A DNA stretch of 64,000 nt. Origin: Hyphomonas sp. Mor2 (lineage in GTDB: Bacteria; Pseudomonadota; Alphaproteobacteria; Caulobacterales; Hyphomonadaceae). Where the stretch lies: assembly GCF_001854405.1 (NCBI RefSeq), contig NZ_CP017718.1:310001-374000 (forward strand), given 5' to 3'. Below, in pieces: positions 46,499 through 54,243 of this stretch; positions within the stretch are counted from its first letter, which is position 1, and every line of letters begins with the position of its first letter. The notes under the pieces were generated by a model that was not told the origin of the DNA, made no database searches, and worked only from the letters and a program-made list of their open reading frames with translations. The position numbers and the translations under genes are program-made.

Positions 46499-47577
46499 AG
46501 CGCACCTCGCAGGGCGTCAGCGGCTTGCCTCGGCATCACATCGACTGTGAAGACCCCGGTCGCCTGTTCGACCGAGGCGAGATATTTGACCCGGTCCGGA
46601 GCGCGCAGAAGCGGGTAGAATTGCGCCGAGAACTGGAAGGGTCCATCGCGGCCATAAGGGGCCGCATGCAGGCTCAGCATGCACGGCGTCTCGCGACCGA
46701 AGAAGGCGTCATAGCGACGGACTGTATCGCCCAGCAGATGCGCAAAGCCATCGGTTTGGTCTTCGTCGAATGCCCAGGGCCCAGAGACCGGCTCAAGCGC
46801 AGAGATCCAGGCTTCATAAGGGAACCGGGCGAAGCGCGGCGCATAGGACGCGAGCCCGCCAGCTTCGGCGATACGATAGGGTTGCCCCCAGGATTTAATG
46901 TCGGCGGCGAGGTCGTAGCCTTGCTCAAACGCTTCCAGCGCCTGTTGCTGCGGCGCTGGTGTGACGGGGAACCCATAGATCTGGCCGTGCGGGTGATGCA
47001 GCGTGACGCCCACTTCATCGCCGCGATTTTCGAAGGGCAACACAAAGGCGGCCCCTGCGTCGAACATGGCCTGATAGCGGTCAATCCAGGCTTCCACCAA
47101 GAGACGGCGGCGCATCTGTGTGAGGGTCGCCAGAGAGCCTTCTGGCTCTGGCGCGTAGACAATCACCTCGCACGCCCCGCGGGCGGCGCGCATCTCCAGT
47201 TCCGATGGAGCGGGGTTCTCGGCGTCCGGAAACAGACTCGGGAAGCGGTTTGAAAAGACCGCGAGTTCGAAACGCTCGAACGGGATTTCGGTAAGAGGCG
47301 CACCGGGTTTGCTTGGTGCCAGCGGATTGGCTGCAGCGCTGGGTTTGAACGTACGGTTCTGACGACCCGCGGCATAGATGGACCAGTCGCCGCGCAAAGG
47401 ATGGCGGCGAAGTTCAGATCCTTGCACGGCTTGCAGATCCTCGCCTGGAACGCGTTCGGCATCGTGTTTGTCAAAGCCGTAAAGAAACAGATCGCGACCG
47501 TCGGTTTTCTGGTGATGGCGGCGATGCACGGGTCGACCAGAGACGGTGCGCCCAAGGAGGCTCCAATCATCAATCAT
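46495..47577 (-). CDS. galT: Galactose-1-phosphate uridylyltransferase
   Basis: From ATG 47577 the enzyme has 360 residues. It contains LRRHPLRGDWSIYAAGRQNR (substrate/UDP end), the FELAVFSNRFPSL segment and the active-site LHHPHGQIYGFP with the uridylylated His (HPH) at about 168. The C-terminal PYGRDGPFQFSAQFYPLLR segment also fits. The CPFC-type structural zinc cysteines of the E. coli enzyme are absent, as in many homologues. Longer in-frame starts at 47628 or 47673 have no better ribosome binding site. Coupled to galK. Confidence 0.92.
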   Translation of the reverse strand: MIDDWSLLGRTVSGRPVHRRHHQKTDGRDLFLYGFDKHDAERVPGEDLQAVQGSELRRHPLRGDWSIYAAGRQNRTFKPSAAANPLAPSKPGAPLTEIPFERFELAVFSNRFPSLFPDAENPAPSELEMRAARGACEVIVYAPEPEGSLATLTQMRRRLLVEAWIDRYQAMFDAGAAFVLPFENRGDEVGVTLHHPHGQIYGFPVTPAPQQQALEAFEQGYDLAADIKSWGQPYRIAEAGGLASYAPRFARFPYEAWISALEPVSGPWAFDEDQTDGFAHLLGDTVRRYDAFFGRETPCMLSLHAAPYGRDGPFQFSAQFYPLLRAPDRVKYLASVEQATGVFTVDVMPRQAADALRGAL

Positions 47578-47903
47578 CGCGACTTTCCCGGCTCGATCCG
47601 CATTGGCGATGGGCAATTCCTCGCCTAGTGTTCGTATTCGATCATGTCGGAAAACACCATGCCCATTTCGCACTTTCGAGAGATTCTTCTTAATCCGTCG
47701 ATTAAGCCCTGTATTTCATAGGAAATATGTGTGGATGGCCCCGTATGAAGTCCGTGGAAGAGGAGTGGGTGTCGCATATCGCCCACGCGGAGTCGGGCGT
47801 GATTTGTTTTCGAAATCGACAATACAATATCCTATTTCCAACATTTGAGTTTTCTGCAAAATGACCTCAATAGAGGGTTTCGGCCAAATCAGGTGAGGGC
47901 AGG
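47578..47903. promoter_or_regulatory. galT / alpha-galactosidase divergent control region
   Basis: The 326-bp gap between divergent galT and the GH36 gene holds no credible gene. It contains dyads at 47689-47706 (CTTAAT/ATTAAG, 6-base spacer) and 47712-47727 (TATTTC/GAAATA), and a TTCGAAATCGAC sequence at 47809-47820 resembling GlpR sites. Promoter boxes are not clear enough to mark. Confidence 0.5.
47803..47824. promoter_or_regulatory. GlpR-like site upstream of the alpha-galactosidase gene
   Basis: The core TTCG-AAAT-CGAC matches the GlpR-type TTCG-N4-CGAA dyad with one mismatch and has A/T-rich flanks. It lies about 85 bases before the GH36 start. One such match alone could be chance; it gains weight from the matching cores in the glpD-glpK gap. 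Confidence 0.4.
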
Positions 47904-50057
47904 ATGAGTGAGCAGGGTGGGTTTGTCACGCTGACGGCGACGGAGGTCAGCCTCGTGCTGAGCTGCGCGATCGGCAGCCGCCCCTGTATTCTCCATTGGG
48001 GCCCCGAGCTCACCCGGACAGATCCTGCTCAGCTGTCCTTGATGCACACCCGCCAGCATGCCCCGGGCAGCGCGGATGTTGAGATTTCCAGTTCCTTGCT
48101 GAACGAGACCGGCACCGGCATGGACGGGCTGTCGGGATTCGCCGTGCACCGCAGCGGCCTGGACTGGGCCAGCCTGTTTCGCGTCACACAGGTCCGGCAA
48201 GATGCGCCGGACCGGGTCGAGATTGTCTGCGAGGATGAGGCCACCCGGATCCGGGCGACGCATCTGATCATCCTGGATCCAGACAGCGGTGTGATCACGT
48301 TCGAGACCGAGATCGAGAATCTGGGAGACGCCGATCTCTCGATCGATTGGTGCGCCGCGGCCTGTCTGCCGCTCGATCCGCGTGCGTCGAGACTGTTCGG
48401 CTTTACCGGGCGATGGGCGGGCGAGTTTCATCTGGAGGAGGTGCCGCTTTTTTCGGGCAGCTATGTGCGCGAAAACAAACGCGGGCGCACCAGCCATGAC
48501 AGCTTCCCGGGATTGATACTCGGCGCATCAGAAACGCATGAGCAAGGCGGACCCTGCTTCGCCTTCCATCTCGGCTGGAGCGGTAATCACCGGGTGCGGA
48601 TCGACCGGTTGAACGATGGCCGCGCGGTCCTGCAAATGGGCGAGCTGTTTTTCCCGGGCGAGCTGTCGCTTGCGCCCGGAGACAGATACCGGACGCCGCC
48701 ACTCTATGCGGGCTATTCCCCGCGCGGTTACAGTGCCTTGTCTCGAACCTTTCATCATCATTTGCGGCACGCCGTTCTGGATGATCGGATCCGGCGCAAG
48801 CCGCGGCCGGTTCATTACAACACCTGGGAAGCCGTCTATTTCGACCATGACGCGGAGAAACTGTTCGCGCTCGCCGAGCAGGCGGCGGCGGTCGGCGCGG
48901 AGCGGTTCATCCTCGATGATGGATGGTTTGGCGCGCGCCGCAATGACAAGGCAGGGCTTGGCGACTGGTGGGTTTCCGAAGCCGTTTATCCCGACGGTCT
49001 GCGCCCCCTGATCGAGCATGTGACTGGCCTCGGGATGGAGTTCGGTCTCTGGTTCGAGCCGGAAATGGTCAACCCGGACAGCGAGCTGTTCCGAAAGCAC
49101 CCGGACTGGATCCTTCGGGCGGAGCGTGTCGAGCAGGTGCCGTTTCGCGGTCAGTATGTGCTCGATCTGACCCGCGCTGAGGTCACCGATTATCTGTTCG
49201 ATCGCTTGCACGATCTGCTCAGCGTCCATGACATTTCCTATGTCAAATGGGACATGAACCGCGACGTGCATCATCCCGGCAGTCGCGCCGGCACTTGCGG
49301 ACGGGCCGCCATGGCTCGGCAAACGCGGGCCCTATACGGCCTGATTGATCGCTTGCGGCAGGCGCATCCGGACCTGGAAATAGAGAGCTGCTCCTCCGGT
49401 GGCGGTCGGGCGGATTATGGCATCCTGCGCCGCACCGATCGGATCTGGACCTCTGACAGCAATGACGCGCTGGATCGTCAGCGCATCCAGCGCGGTGCGT
49501 CGCATTTCTTCCCGCTCGAAATCATCGGCGCGCATGTCGGGCCGAAGACATGTCACATTACCGGCCGGCGCCTGACCATGCAGATGCGCGTCGCGACCGC
49601 CCTGTTCGGGCATATGGGCATGGAACTCGATCTATTGAAGGAAAGCGAAAAGGATCTCGAAATCCTCAAGGCGGGGATCGCGCTGCATAAAAAGCATCGA
49701 GAGCTGATCCATGCGGGCGATTTCCATCGCCTGGAGACGCCGGCGCACGTCAACGCGGTCGGGGTGGTGGCGTCAGATCGGTCCGAAGCATTGTTCTCCT
49801 GGTGCAACATGACCGGTCATCGCGAAACCCTGCCGGGTCGGATCTATGTGCCGGGGCTCGATCCGGCGAGAACCTATCGCACCCGCATTGTCTGGCCGGA
49901 CCCGGTTCGGTCCATCTCCAAACCCTCTGTCATCGAAGCCCTGACGCTCGATCAGGACGGTGCGGTCCTGCCGGGTGAGGCTCTGGCGCAGGCGGGATTG
50001 CAGGTGCCGCTCCTGCATCCAGAGACCTGTTTAATCTATCATTTTGAGGCTGTCTGA
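47904..50057 (+). CDS. Alpha-galactosidase, GH36
   Basis: The 717-residue GH36 enzyme has an N-terminal beta-sandwich (to about 290), a TIM barrel (RPVHYNTWEAVYFDHD onward) and a C-terminal beta domain. The nucleophile Asp lies in YVKWDMNRDVH (about 450) and the acid/base Asp in DRIWTSDSNDALDR (about 517), with ESCSSGGGRADYG between them. No signal peptide is present, so its substrate must be imported intact. It releases alpha-linked galactose. The neighbouring galT-galK and glpR/glpD/glpK genes suggest a galactosyl-glycerol as substrate; melibiose or raffinose is the standard alternative. glpR follows 74 bp on, same strand. Confidence 0.92.
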   Translation: MSEQGGFVTLTATEVSLVLSCAIGSRPCILHWGPELTRTDPAQLSLMHTRQHAPGSADVEISSSLLNETGTGMDGLSGFAVHRSGLDWASLFRVTQVRQDAPDRVEIVCEDEATRIRATHLIILDPDSGVITFETEIENLGDADLSIDWCAAACLPLDPRASRLFGFTGRWAGEFHLEEVPLFSGSYVRENKRGRTSHDSFPGLILGASETHEQGGPCFAFHLGWSGNHRVRIDRLNDGRAVLQMGELFFPGELSLAPGDRYRTPPLYAGYSPRGYSALSRTFHHHLRHAVLDDRIRRKPRPVHYNTWEAVYFDHDAEKLFALAEQAAAVGAERFILDDGWFGARRNDKAGLGDWWVSEAVYPDGLRPLIEHVTGLGMEFGLWFEPEMVNPDSELFRKHPDWILRAERVEQVPFRGQYVLDLTRAEVTDYLFDRLHDLLSVHDISYVKWDMNRDVHHPGSRAGTCGRAAMARQTRALYGLIDRLRQAHPDLEIESCSSGGGRADYGILRRTDRIWTSDSNDALDRQRIQRGASHFFPLEIIGAHVGPKTCHITGRRLTMQMRVATALFGHMGMELDLLKESEKDLEILKAGIALHKKHRELIHAGDFHRLETPAHVNAVGVVASDRSEALFSWCNMTGHRETLPGRIYVPGLDPARTYRTRIVWPDPVRSISKPSVIEALTLDQDGAVLPGEALAQAGLQVPLLHPETCLIYHFEAV

Positions 50058-50131
50058 TTTTGCAGCTGGCAGTTTGACAGGAGACTCGCGGGTGCACCAT
50101 CTAGACAGGATAGCCAAGAAAGCAGGCCGAT

Positions 50132-50917
50132 ATGAGTGACGCTGATCTATCCAATCTTCCGGGGCGACAGAAAGAGATCCTCGAGCTGATCCGGTCGCAG
50201 GGATATGTCGCGACCGAGCAGCTCGTGCGCCATTTCGGCGTGACGCCGCAGACCATTCGCCGCGACATCAACCTGCTTTGCGAACTGGACCTGATCGAGC
50301 GTTTCCATGGCGGCGCCGGACGGATCGGAAATGCCTACAACCAGCCCTATCAGGACCGCCTGCAGGAGGGCATGGATGGCAAGCGCAAGATTGCCCGCAT
50401 GGTGGCCAAACGTATCCCGGACGGGGCTTCGCTGTTCCTGAATATCGGAACGACGACGGAAGCCCTCGCGGCTGAGCTGGTCGGGCGCAAGGATCTGCGG
50501 ATTGTCACCAACAATATCAATATCGCCAACATGATGCGCGAGACAGATGGTTCGGACGTGATGATTGCCGGCGGCTTTGTGCGCCAGTCAGATGGCGGCA
50601 TTGTCGGCGAGGCGACGACGGAATTCCTGAAACAGTTCCGGCTCGACATTGGCGTCATCGGCATAAGCGGCATCGATGAAGATGGCACGCTGCTCGATTT
50701 CGACTATCAGGAGATCCGCTCAGCCCAGGCGATCATTCAGAACTCCCGCACCGTCTATCTGGTCGCGGACGCGGCGAAGTTCGGGCGCCGCGCCATGGTC
50801 CGGCTGGGCGACTATTCCGACATCGATCACCTGTTCACCGATCAGTCGCCCCCAGAAGCGTTCATGCGCGCCATTCGGGAGTCCGACATGGAGCTCCACA
50901 TCGCGGGTGACAGCTAG
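50132..50917 (+). CDS. glpR: Glycerol-3-phosphate regulon repressor
   Basis: The 261-residue DeoR-family regulator has the N-terminal HTH (QGYVATEQLVRHFGVTPQTIRRDIN, 25-50) and the C-terminal phosphosugar-sensor domain with NIGTTTEALA, RIVTNNINIANMM, GGFVRQSDGGIVGEAT and GVIGISGIDEDGTLLDFDYQE. The last segments match GlpR specifically rather than other DeoR proteins. In E. coli GlpR represses glp operons until glycerol-3-phosphate binds. Here it is read in the same direction as the alpha-galactosidase gene and is convergent with the symporter gene (4-base overlap). Confidence 0.92.
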   Translation: MSDADLSNLPGRQKEILELIRSQGYVATEQLVRHFGVTPQTIRRDINLLCELDLIERFHGGAGRIGNAYNQPYQDRLQEGMDGKRKIARMVAKRIPDGASLFLNIGTTTEALAAELVGRKDLRIVTNNINIANMMRETDGSDVMIAGGFVRQSDGGIVGEATTEFLKQFRLDIGVIGISGIDEDGTLLDFDYQEIRSAQAIIQNSRTVYLVADAAKFGRRAMVRLGDYSDIDHLFTDQSPPEAFMRAIRESDMELHIAGDS

Positions 50918-52470
50918 GCCGGGTTTGGCTCAGGCGAGCCGATGGCAAGTTCAGCCTTGCGCCCGAATATCACCAGATTTGAGAGTAGCGCCGTGCCGAT
51001 GCTGACCACCAGCGTCGCGAACATATAGTGGATATAATGCACGCTCGCGAGCGTTGCGCCGAGGCCCGCTTCCGAAGAAACGCCGACCTTTTCGTAAAGC
51101 TCAAAGCTGAACACCGCATAGAACAATACGCCGGTGACGACGCCAATGATTGCCGCCCAGGCGCTAACGTTTCGGAACGCAAGACCAACGATAAAGGCCG
51201 ACAGGATCGGCATGGAGAGCAGGCCATAAAGCTGCTGCACCGTGTTGATGATGCTCTCCTGCGAGGCATAGACCGGCACCAGCAAGATGGCGAGCAGGGT
51301 CATCGCGATCGATACGTACATGCTGAGCTTGGGCACATCGCGGGCCTCGTCAATGTAGGACTCGTGGACGTCGCAGACATACAGGGCGGCGGAGGCGTTG
51401 AGGATGGAATTGAACGTGGTCAGCACGGCTGCAGCGAGCGCAGCGGCAAAAGCGCCGGAGAGGACGGGCGGCAGGATGTCGCCGACAATCATGCCATAGG
51501 CGGCGTCACCGACATCGCCATACAGCTTGTAGGCCACGACGCCCGGCAGCACGACAATGACCGGTACGATGAGCAGGCGAATACCGGCCGCGGCGAGGAT
51601 GCCCTTGCGTGCCTCTTCCACCGATGGCGAGGCCATGGCCCGCTGGGTGATGGTCTGATTGGTGCTCCAGTAAAAGATCTGGATGAAGATCATGCCGGTC
51701 AGCAAAGTGTGCCAGGGAATGGGCGTCTCGGTGCCATCTTCAAGCGTGCCGCCAATGATCATGTCCATCCGCTCGGCCGGTATGCCGGAAAAGTCCCAAT
51801 TGATCGCATTGAGGGCCAGGATCACGACCAGAATGGCGAGGGAGAGGATCAGGACACCGCTATAAGTGTCTGAAACGGCGACGGCCCGCAGGCCTCCAAG
51901 AATGGCGTAAAGCGCGCCGACAATCGCGAACGTGATCGACATGAAGAATATGGTCGAGTCGACTTCGACGGGCGTGCCCACGAACAGGCGTTCTCCCAGG
52001 AGGCCTGAGAAGTCCGCGCCCGTGGTCGACTTCAAGAACAGCGAGCCGCCATACAGGATGGCAGGCAGGAAGATGAACAGATTGCCGAGCAGGAACAGGA
52101 CGGAAATGACGGCGCGAATATGCTTGTTGTCATACTTGCGCTGCAGCAACTCTGTCGTGGTCGTGCAATTGTTGCGGTAATAGATCGGGATGAAGACAAA
52201 GGCGAGGATGAGCAGGCCGACCACAGCCGCAAGTTCCCACCAGGCGAGCAGCAGCATCTGGTTGCCATTCATGCCGACCAGTTGATCCGTGGACAGGTTG
52301 GTCAGTGTGATGGAGCCAGCGACGAAGTACCAGCTCAGCCCCCCATTCGCCAGGAAGTAGTCATGGTCCGACCCGCGGTCACCCGCTGGGGCATTGCGGC
52401 AGCTGAGATAGGTCAGGAACCCAATGGCTGCCGTGATGAACAGGAAAATACCAATCTGTACGGTGTTCAT
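50914..52470 (-). CDS. Sodium:solute symporter (SSS/SLC5 family, SglT-like)
   Basis: The 518-residue protein has about 14 hydrophobic helices. SLC5 features are SDHDYFLANGGLSWYFVAGSITLTNLSTDQLVGMNG (core helix 1-2), RNNCTTTTELLQRKY, ALYAILGGLRAVAVSDTYSG and IFYWSTNQTITQRAMAS. These resemble sugar or polyol symporters of the SglT type. The gene is 48 bp downstream of glpD on the same strand, so probably co-transcribed with it. That places it in the glycerol arm of the locus, where a GlpF facilitator would be expected but is missing. Likely substrates are a galactosyl-glycerol, galactose or a polyol. Confidence 0.87.
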   Translation of the reverse strand: MNTVQIGIFLFITAAIGFLTYLSCRNAPAGDRGSDHDYFLANGGLSWYFVAGSITLTNLSTDQLVGMNGNQMLLLAWWELAAVVGLLILAFVFIPIYYRNNCTTTTELLQRKYDNKHIRAVISVLFLLGNLFIFLPAILYGGSLFLKSTTGADFSGLLGERLFVGTPVEVDSTIFFMSITFAIVGALYAILGGLRAVAVSDTYSGVLILSLAILVVILALNAINWDFSGIPAERMDMIIGGTLEDGTETPIPWHTLLTGMIFIQIFYWSTNQTITQRAMASPSVEEARKGILAAAGIRLLIVPVIVVLPGVVAYKLYGDVGDAAYGMIVGDILPPVLSGAFAAALAAAVLTTFNSILNASAALYVCDVHESYIDEARDVPKLSMYVSIAMTLLAILLVPVYASQESIINTVQQLYGLLSMPILSAFIVGLAFRNVSAWAAIIGVVTGVLFYAVFSFELYEKVGVSSEAGLGATLASVHYIHYMFATLVVSIGTALLSNLVIFGRKAELAIGSPEPNPA

Positions 52471-52518
52471 GATTGAGGCGCCTCCCGTTCGCCAAATGAG
52501 TAATCTGTTGCGGTCGCC

Positions 52519-54012
52519 TTATGCAACCTGACGTCTGTCAAAGGCGGCGCGCAGTCCCGCGATCTCGTCAGGGGTCAAGTGCAGGCCAAGTTTGGTGCGA
52601 CGTTTGAGGATGTCTTCGGGCGCGCGCGCGAATTCGTGTTCGATCAGGTAATCGACTTCTCGTTGGTACAGCCCGCCGCCGAAGGGCTTGCCGAGGTCGG
52701 CCATTGAGCTGGCGCCGCCCAATACAGCGTCAATGCGCGTGCCATACGTCCGCGCGAGGCGATGTCGGGTCGGCTGGTCGAGCCAGGAATAGGTCGCCGC
52801 GCAGTCGCGCTCAAACGCTTCAAAATCGGCATCCGGCAATTCCCCGCCCGGAAGCGCGGCTTGCTTGGTCCAGGCGGCGCCCAAATTCGGAAAATGCGGG
52901 CTGAGTAATTTCAGAACGTCTTCTGCCAGTTTGCGATAAGTGGTGATCTTGCCGCCGATCACCGACACGAAGGGCGCGCCGTCTTGCGCGTGCAGCTTCA
53001 GGACATAATCCCGCGTGACCGAAGAGGCATCCTTGGCCTCGTCTTCGAACAGGGGGCGGACGCCGGAATAGGTCGCGACCACATCTTTGGCGCGGATCGT
53101 TTGTTCGAAATACTGATTGGCGAGATCACAGAGATAGTCGATCTCCTCGGGCGAGGCTTCGACCTGGTCGAGGTCGCCTTCAAAGGCCAGGTCGGTGGTG
53201 CCGATCAGGGTGAAGCGATTGTCCTCATAAGGGATCGCAAACACGATCCGGCCATCGCCTGCCTGGAAGATGAAGCAGCGCTCATCGTCGAACAGTTTGG
53301 GAACGATGATGTGACTGCCTTTGACCAGGCGCACCTGTGGCGCATGGGTGTCCTTCACGCCGGCGGCACCGGCAATATGGTCGACCCAGGGCCCGGCTGC
53401 GTTGATGATGGTTTTGGCTTCGACCTGCATGTCGGCCTGACCGTCCTGGCGCAGCGTCGCAATCCAGCCGTCACCGCTTCGTGTGATGGCGCGGCATTCG
53501 GCGCCCGTCATGATCCGCGCGCCATGCGCTTTGGCGTCCATCGCATTCAGGACCACCAGGCGCGCATCGTCGACCCAGCAGTCGGAATATTCGAAGCCTT
53601 TGGTGAACTCCGATTTCAGCGGCGCAAAGACCGAGCTGTCTGAGCGCTTGAGGGTCCTGGTCGCCGGCAGCACTTTGCGACCGCCCAGATGATCATACAG
53701 GAACAGGCCGAGGCGGATGAGCCAGGAGGGCCGCAATTCCTTGTGGTGCGGCAGCACGAAGCGAAGTGGCCAGATAATATGCGGCGCGTTCTGCAGCAAA
53801 ACTTCGCGTTCGATCAGCGCCTTGCGGACGAGGGCGAAATCATAGTGTTCCAGATAGCGCAGACCGCCATGGATGAGCTTGGTGCTGGCCGAAGAGGTGT
53901 GCGAGGCGAGGTCATCTTTCTCACACAGCAGGACTTTCAGCCCGCGCCCGGCGGCGTCGCGTGCGATTCCGGCGCCATTAATGCCGCCCCCAATGATCAG
54001 AATATCGTACAA
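52519..54012 (-). CDS. glpD: Aerobic glycerol-3-phosphate dehydrogenase
   Basis: The 497-residue FAD enzyme has the dinucleotide motif IIGGGINGAGIARDAAGRG at the N-terminus, HTSSASTKLIHGGLRYLEHYDFALV (substrate/FAD region), FAIPYEDNRFTLIGTTD and a C-terminal DAO_C domain. It oxidises glycerol-3-phosphate to dihydroxyacetone phosphate at the inner membrane, passing electrons to quinone. Divergent from glpK across 231 bp that contains GlpR-like sites. Probably co-transcribed with the downstream sodium symporter. Confidence 0.95.
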   Translation of the reverse strand: MYDILIIGGGINGAGIARDAAGRGLKVLLCEKDDLASHTSSASTKLIHGGLRYLEHYDFALVRKALIEREVLLQNAPHIIWPLRFVLPHHKELRPSWLIRLGLFLYDHLGGRKVLPATRTLKRSDSSVFAPLKSEFTKGFEYSDCWVDDARLVVLNAMDAKAHGARIMTGAECRAITRSGDGWIATLRQDGQADMQVEAKTIINAAGPWVDHIAGAAGVKDTHAPQVRLVKGSHIIVPKLFDDERCFIFQAGDGRIVFAIPYEDNRFTLIGTTDLAFEGDLDQVEASPEEIDYLCDLANQYFEQTIRAKDVVATYSGVRPLFEDEAKDASSVTRDYVLKLHAQDGAPFVSVIGGKITTYRKLAEDVLKLLSPHFPNLGAAWTKQAALPGGELPDADFEAFERDCAATYSWLDQPTRHRLARTYGTRIDAVLGGASSMADLGKPFGGGLYQREVDYLIEHEFARAPEDILKRRTKLGLHLTPDEIAGLRAAFDRRQVA

Positions 54013-54056
54013 AATGACTCGCCTGACTGACTTGCGGTCTACATACGCGCAATCGG

Positions 54057-54076
54057 AATGTTCGTAAACGATAAAA
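54057..54076. promoter_or_regulatory. GlpR-like operator 1
   Basis: The sequence around TGTTCG-TAAACGA follows the E. coli GlpR half-site pattern ATGTTCG-WWAACGA closely. It lies about 45 bases upstream of the glpD ATG (reading leftward). Confidence 0.65.
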
Positions 54077-54085
54077 GTGTGCGCG

Positions 54086-54100
54086 TATTCGAACGCAAAT
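54086..54100. promoter_or_regulatory. GlpR-like half site
   Basis: TATTCGAACG matches one arm of the GlpR site only; the second arm is degenerate. It lies between the two better sites. Confidence 0.35.
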
Positions 54101-54131
54101 GGCGTCGATTACCGGTCGACACCCCTGGTGG

Positions 54132-54167
54132 TTGACAGCATCTACAAACTTATTCGAAAACGAACAT
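54132..54167 (+). promoter_or_regulatory. glpK -35 box and GlpR-like operator 2
   Basis: TTGACA at 54132-54137 is a good -35 box; the -10 is not obvious. The downstream dyad TTCG-AAAA-CGAA inside 54150-54167 is a perfect GlpR-type core, flanked by TTA and CAT as in E. coli sites. Its position over the expected -10 and start would block glpK transcription. Confidence 0.65.
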
Positions 54168-54243
54168 CACGGCGTCGCAGTCGGTCAAGCCAGGTGGCCA
54201 CGGGTCGCCGGGAATATTTTCACGGAACGCATCGGAGACATGC

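Noticed and set aside
46495..47577. GalT lacking the CxxC zinc site
   Set aside because: Many functional GalT proteins lack it, and the HPH active site is intact, so no defect is implied.
47578..47673. Extended galT N-terminus
   Set aside because: The extra residues show no GalT likeness and extend into the divergent control region without a better ribosome binding site.
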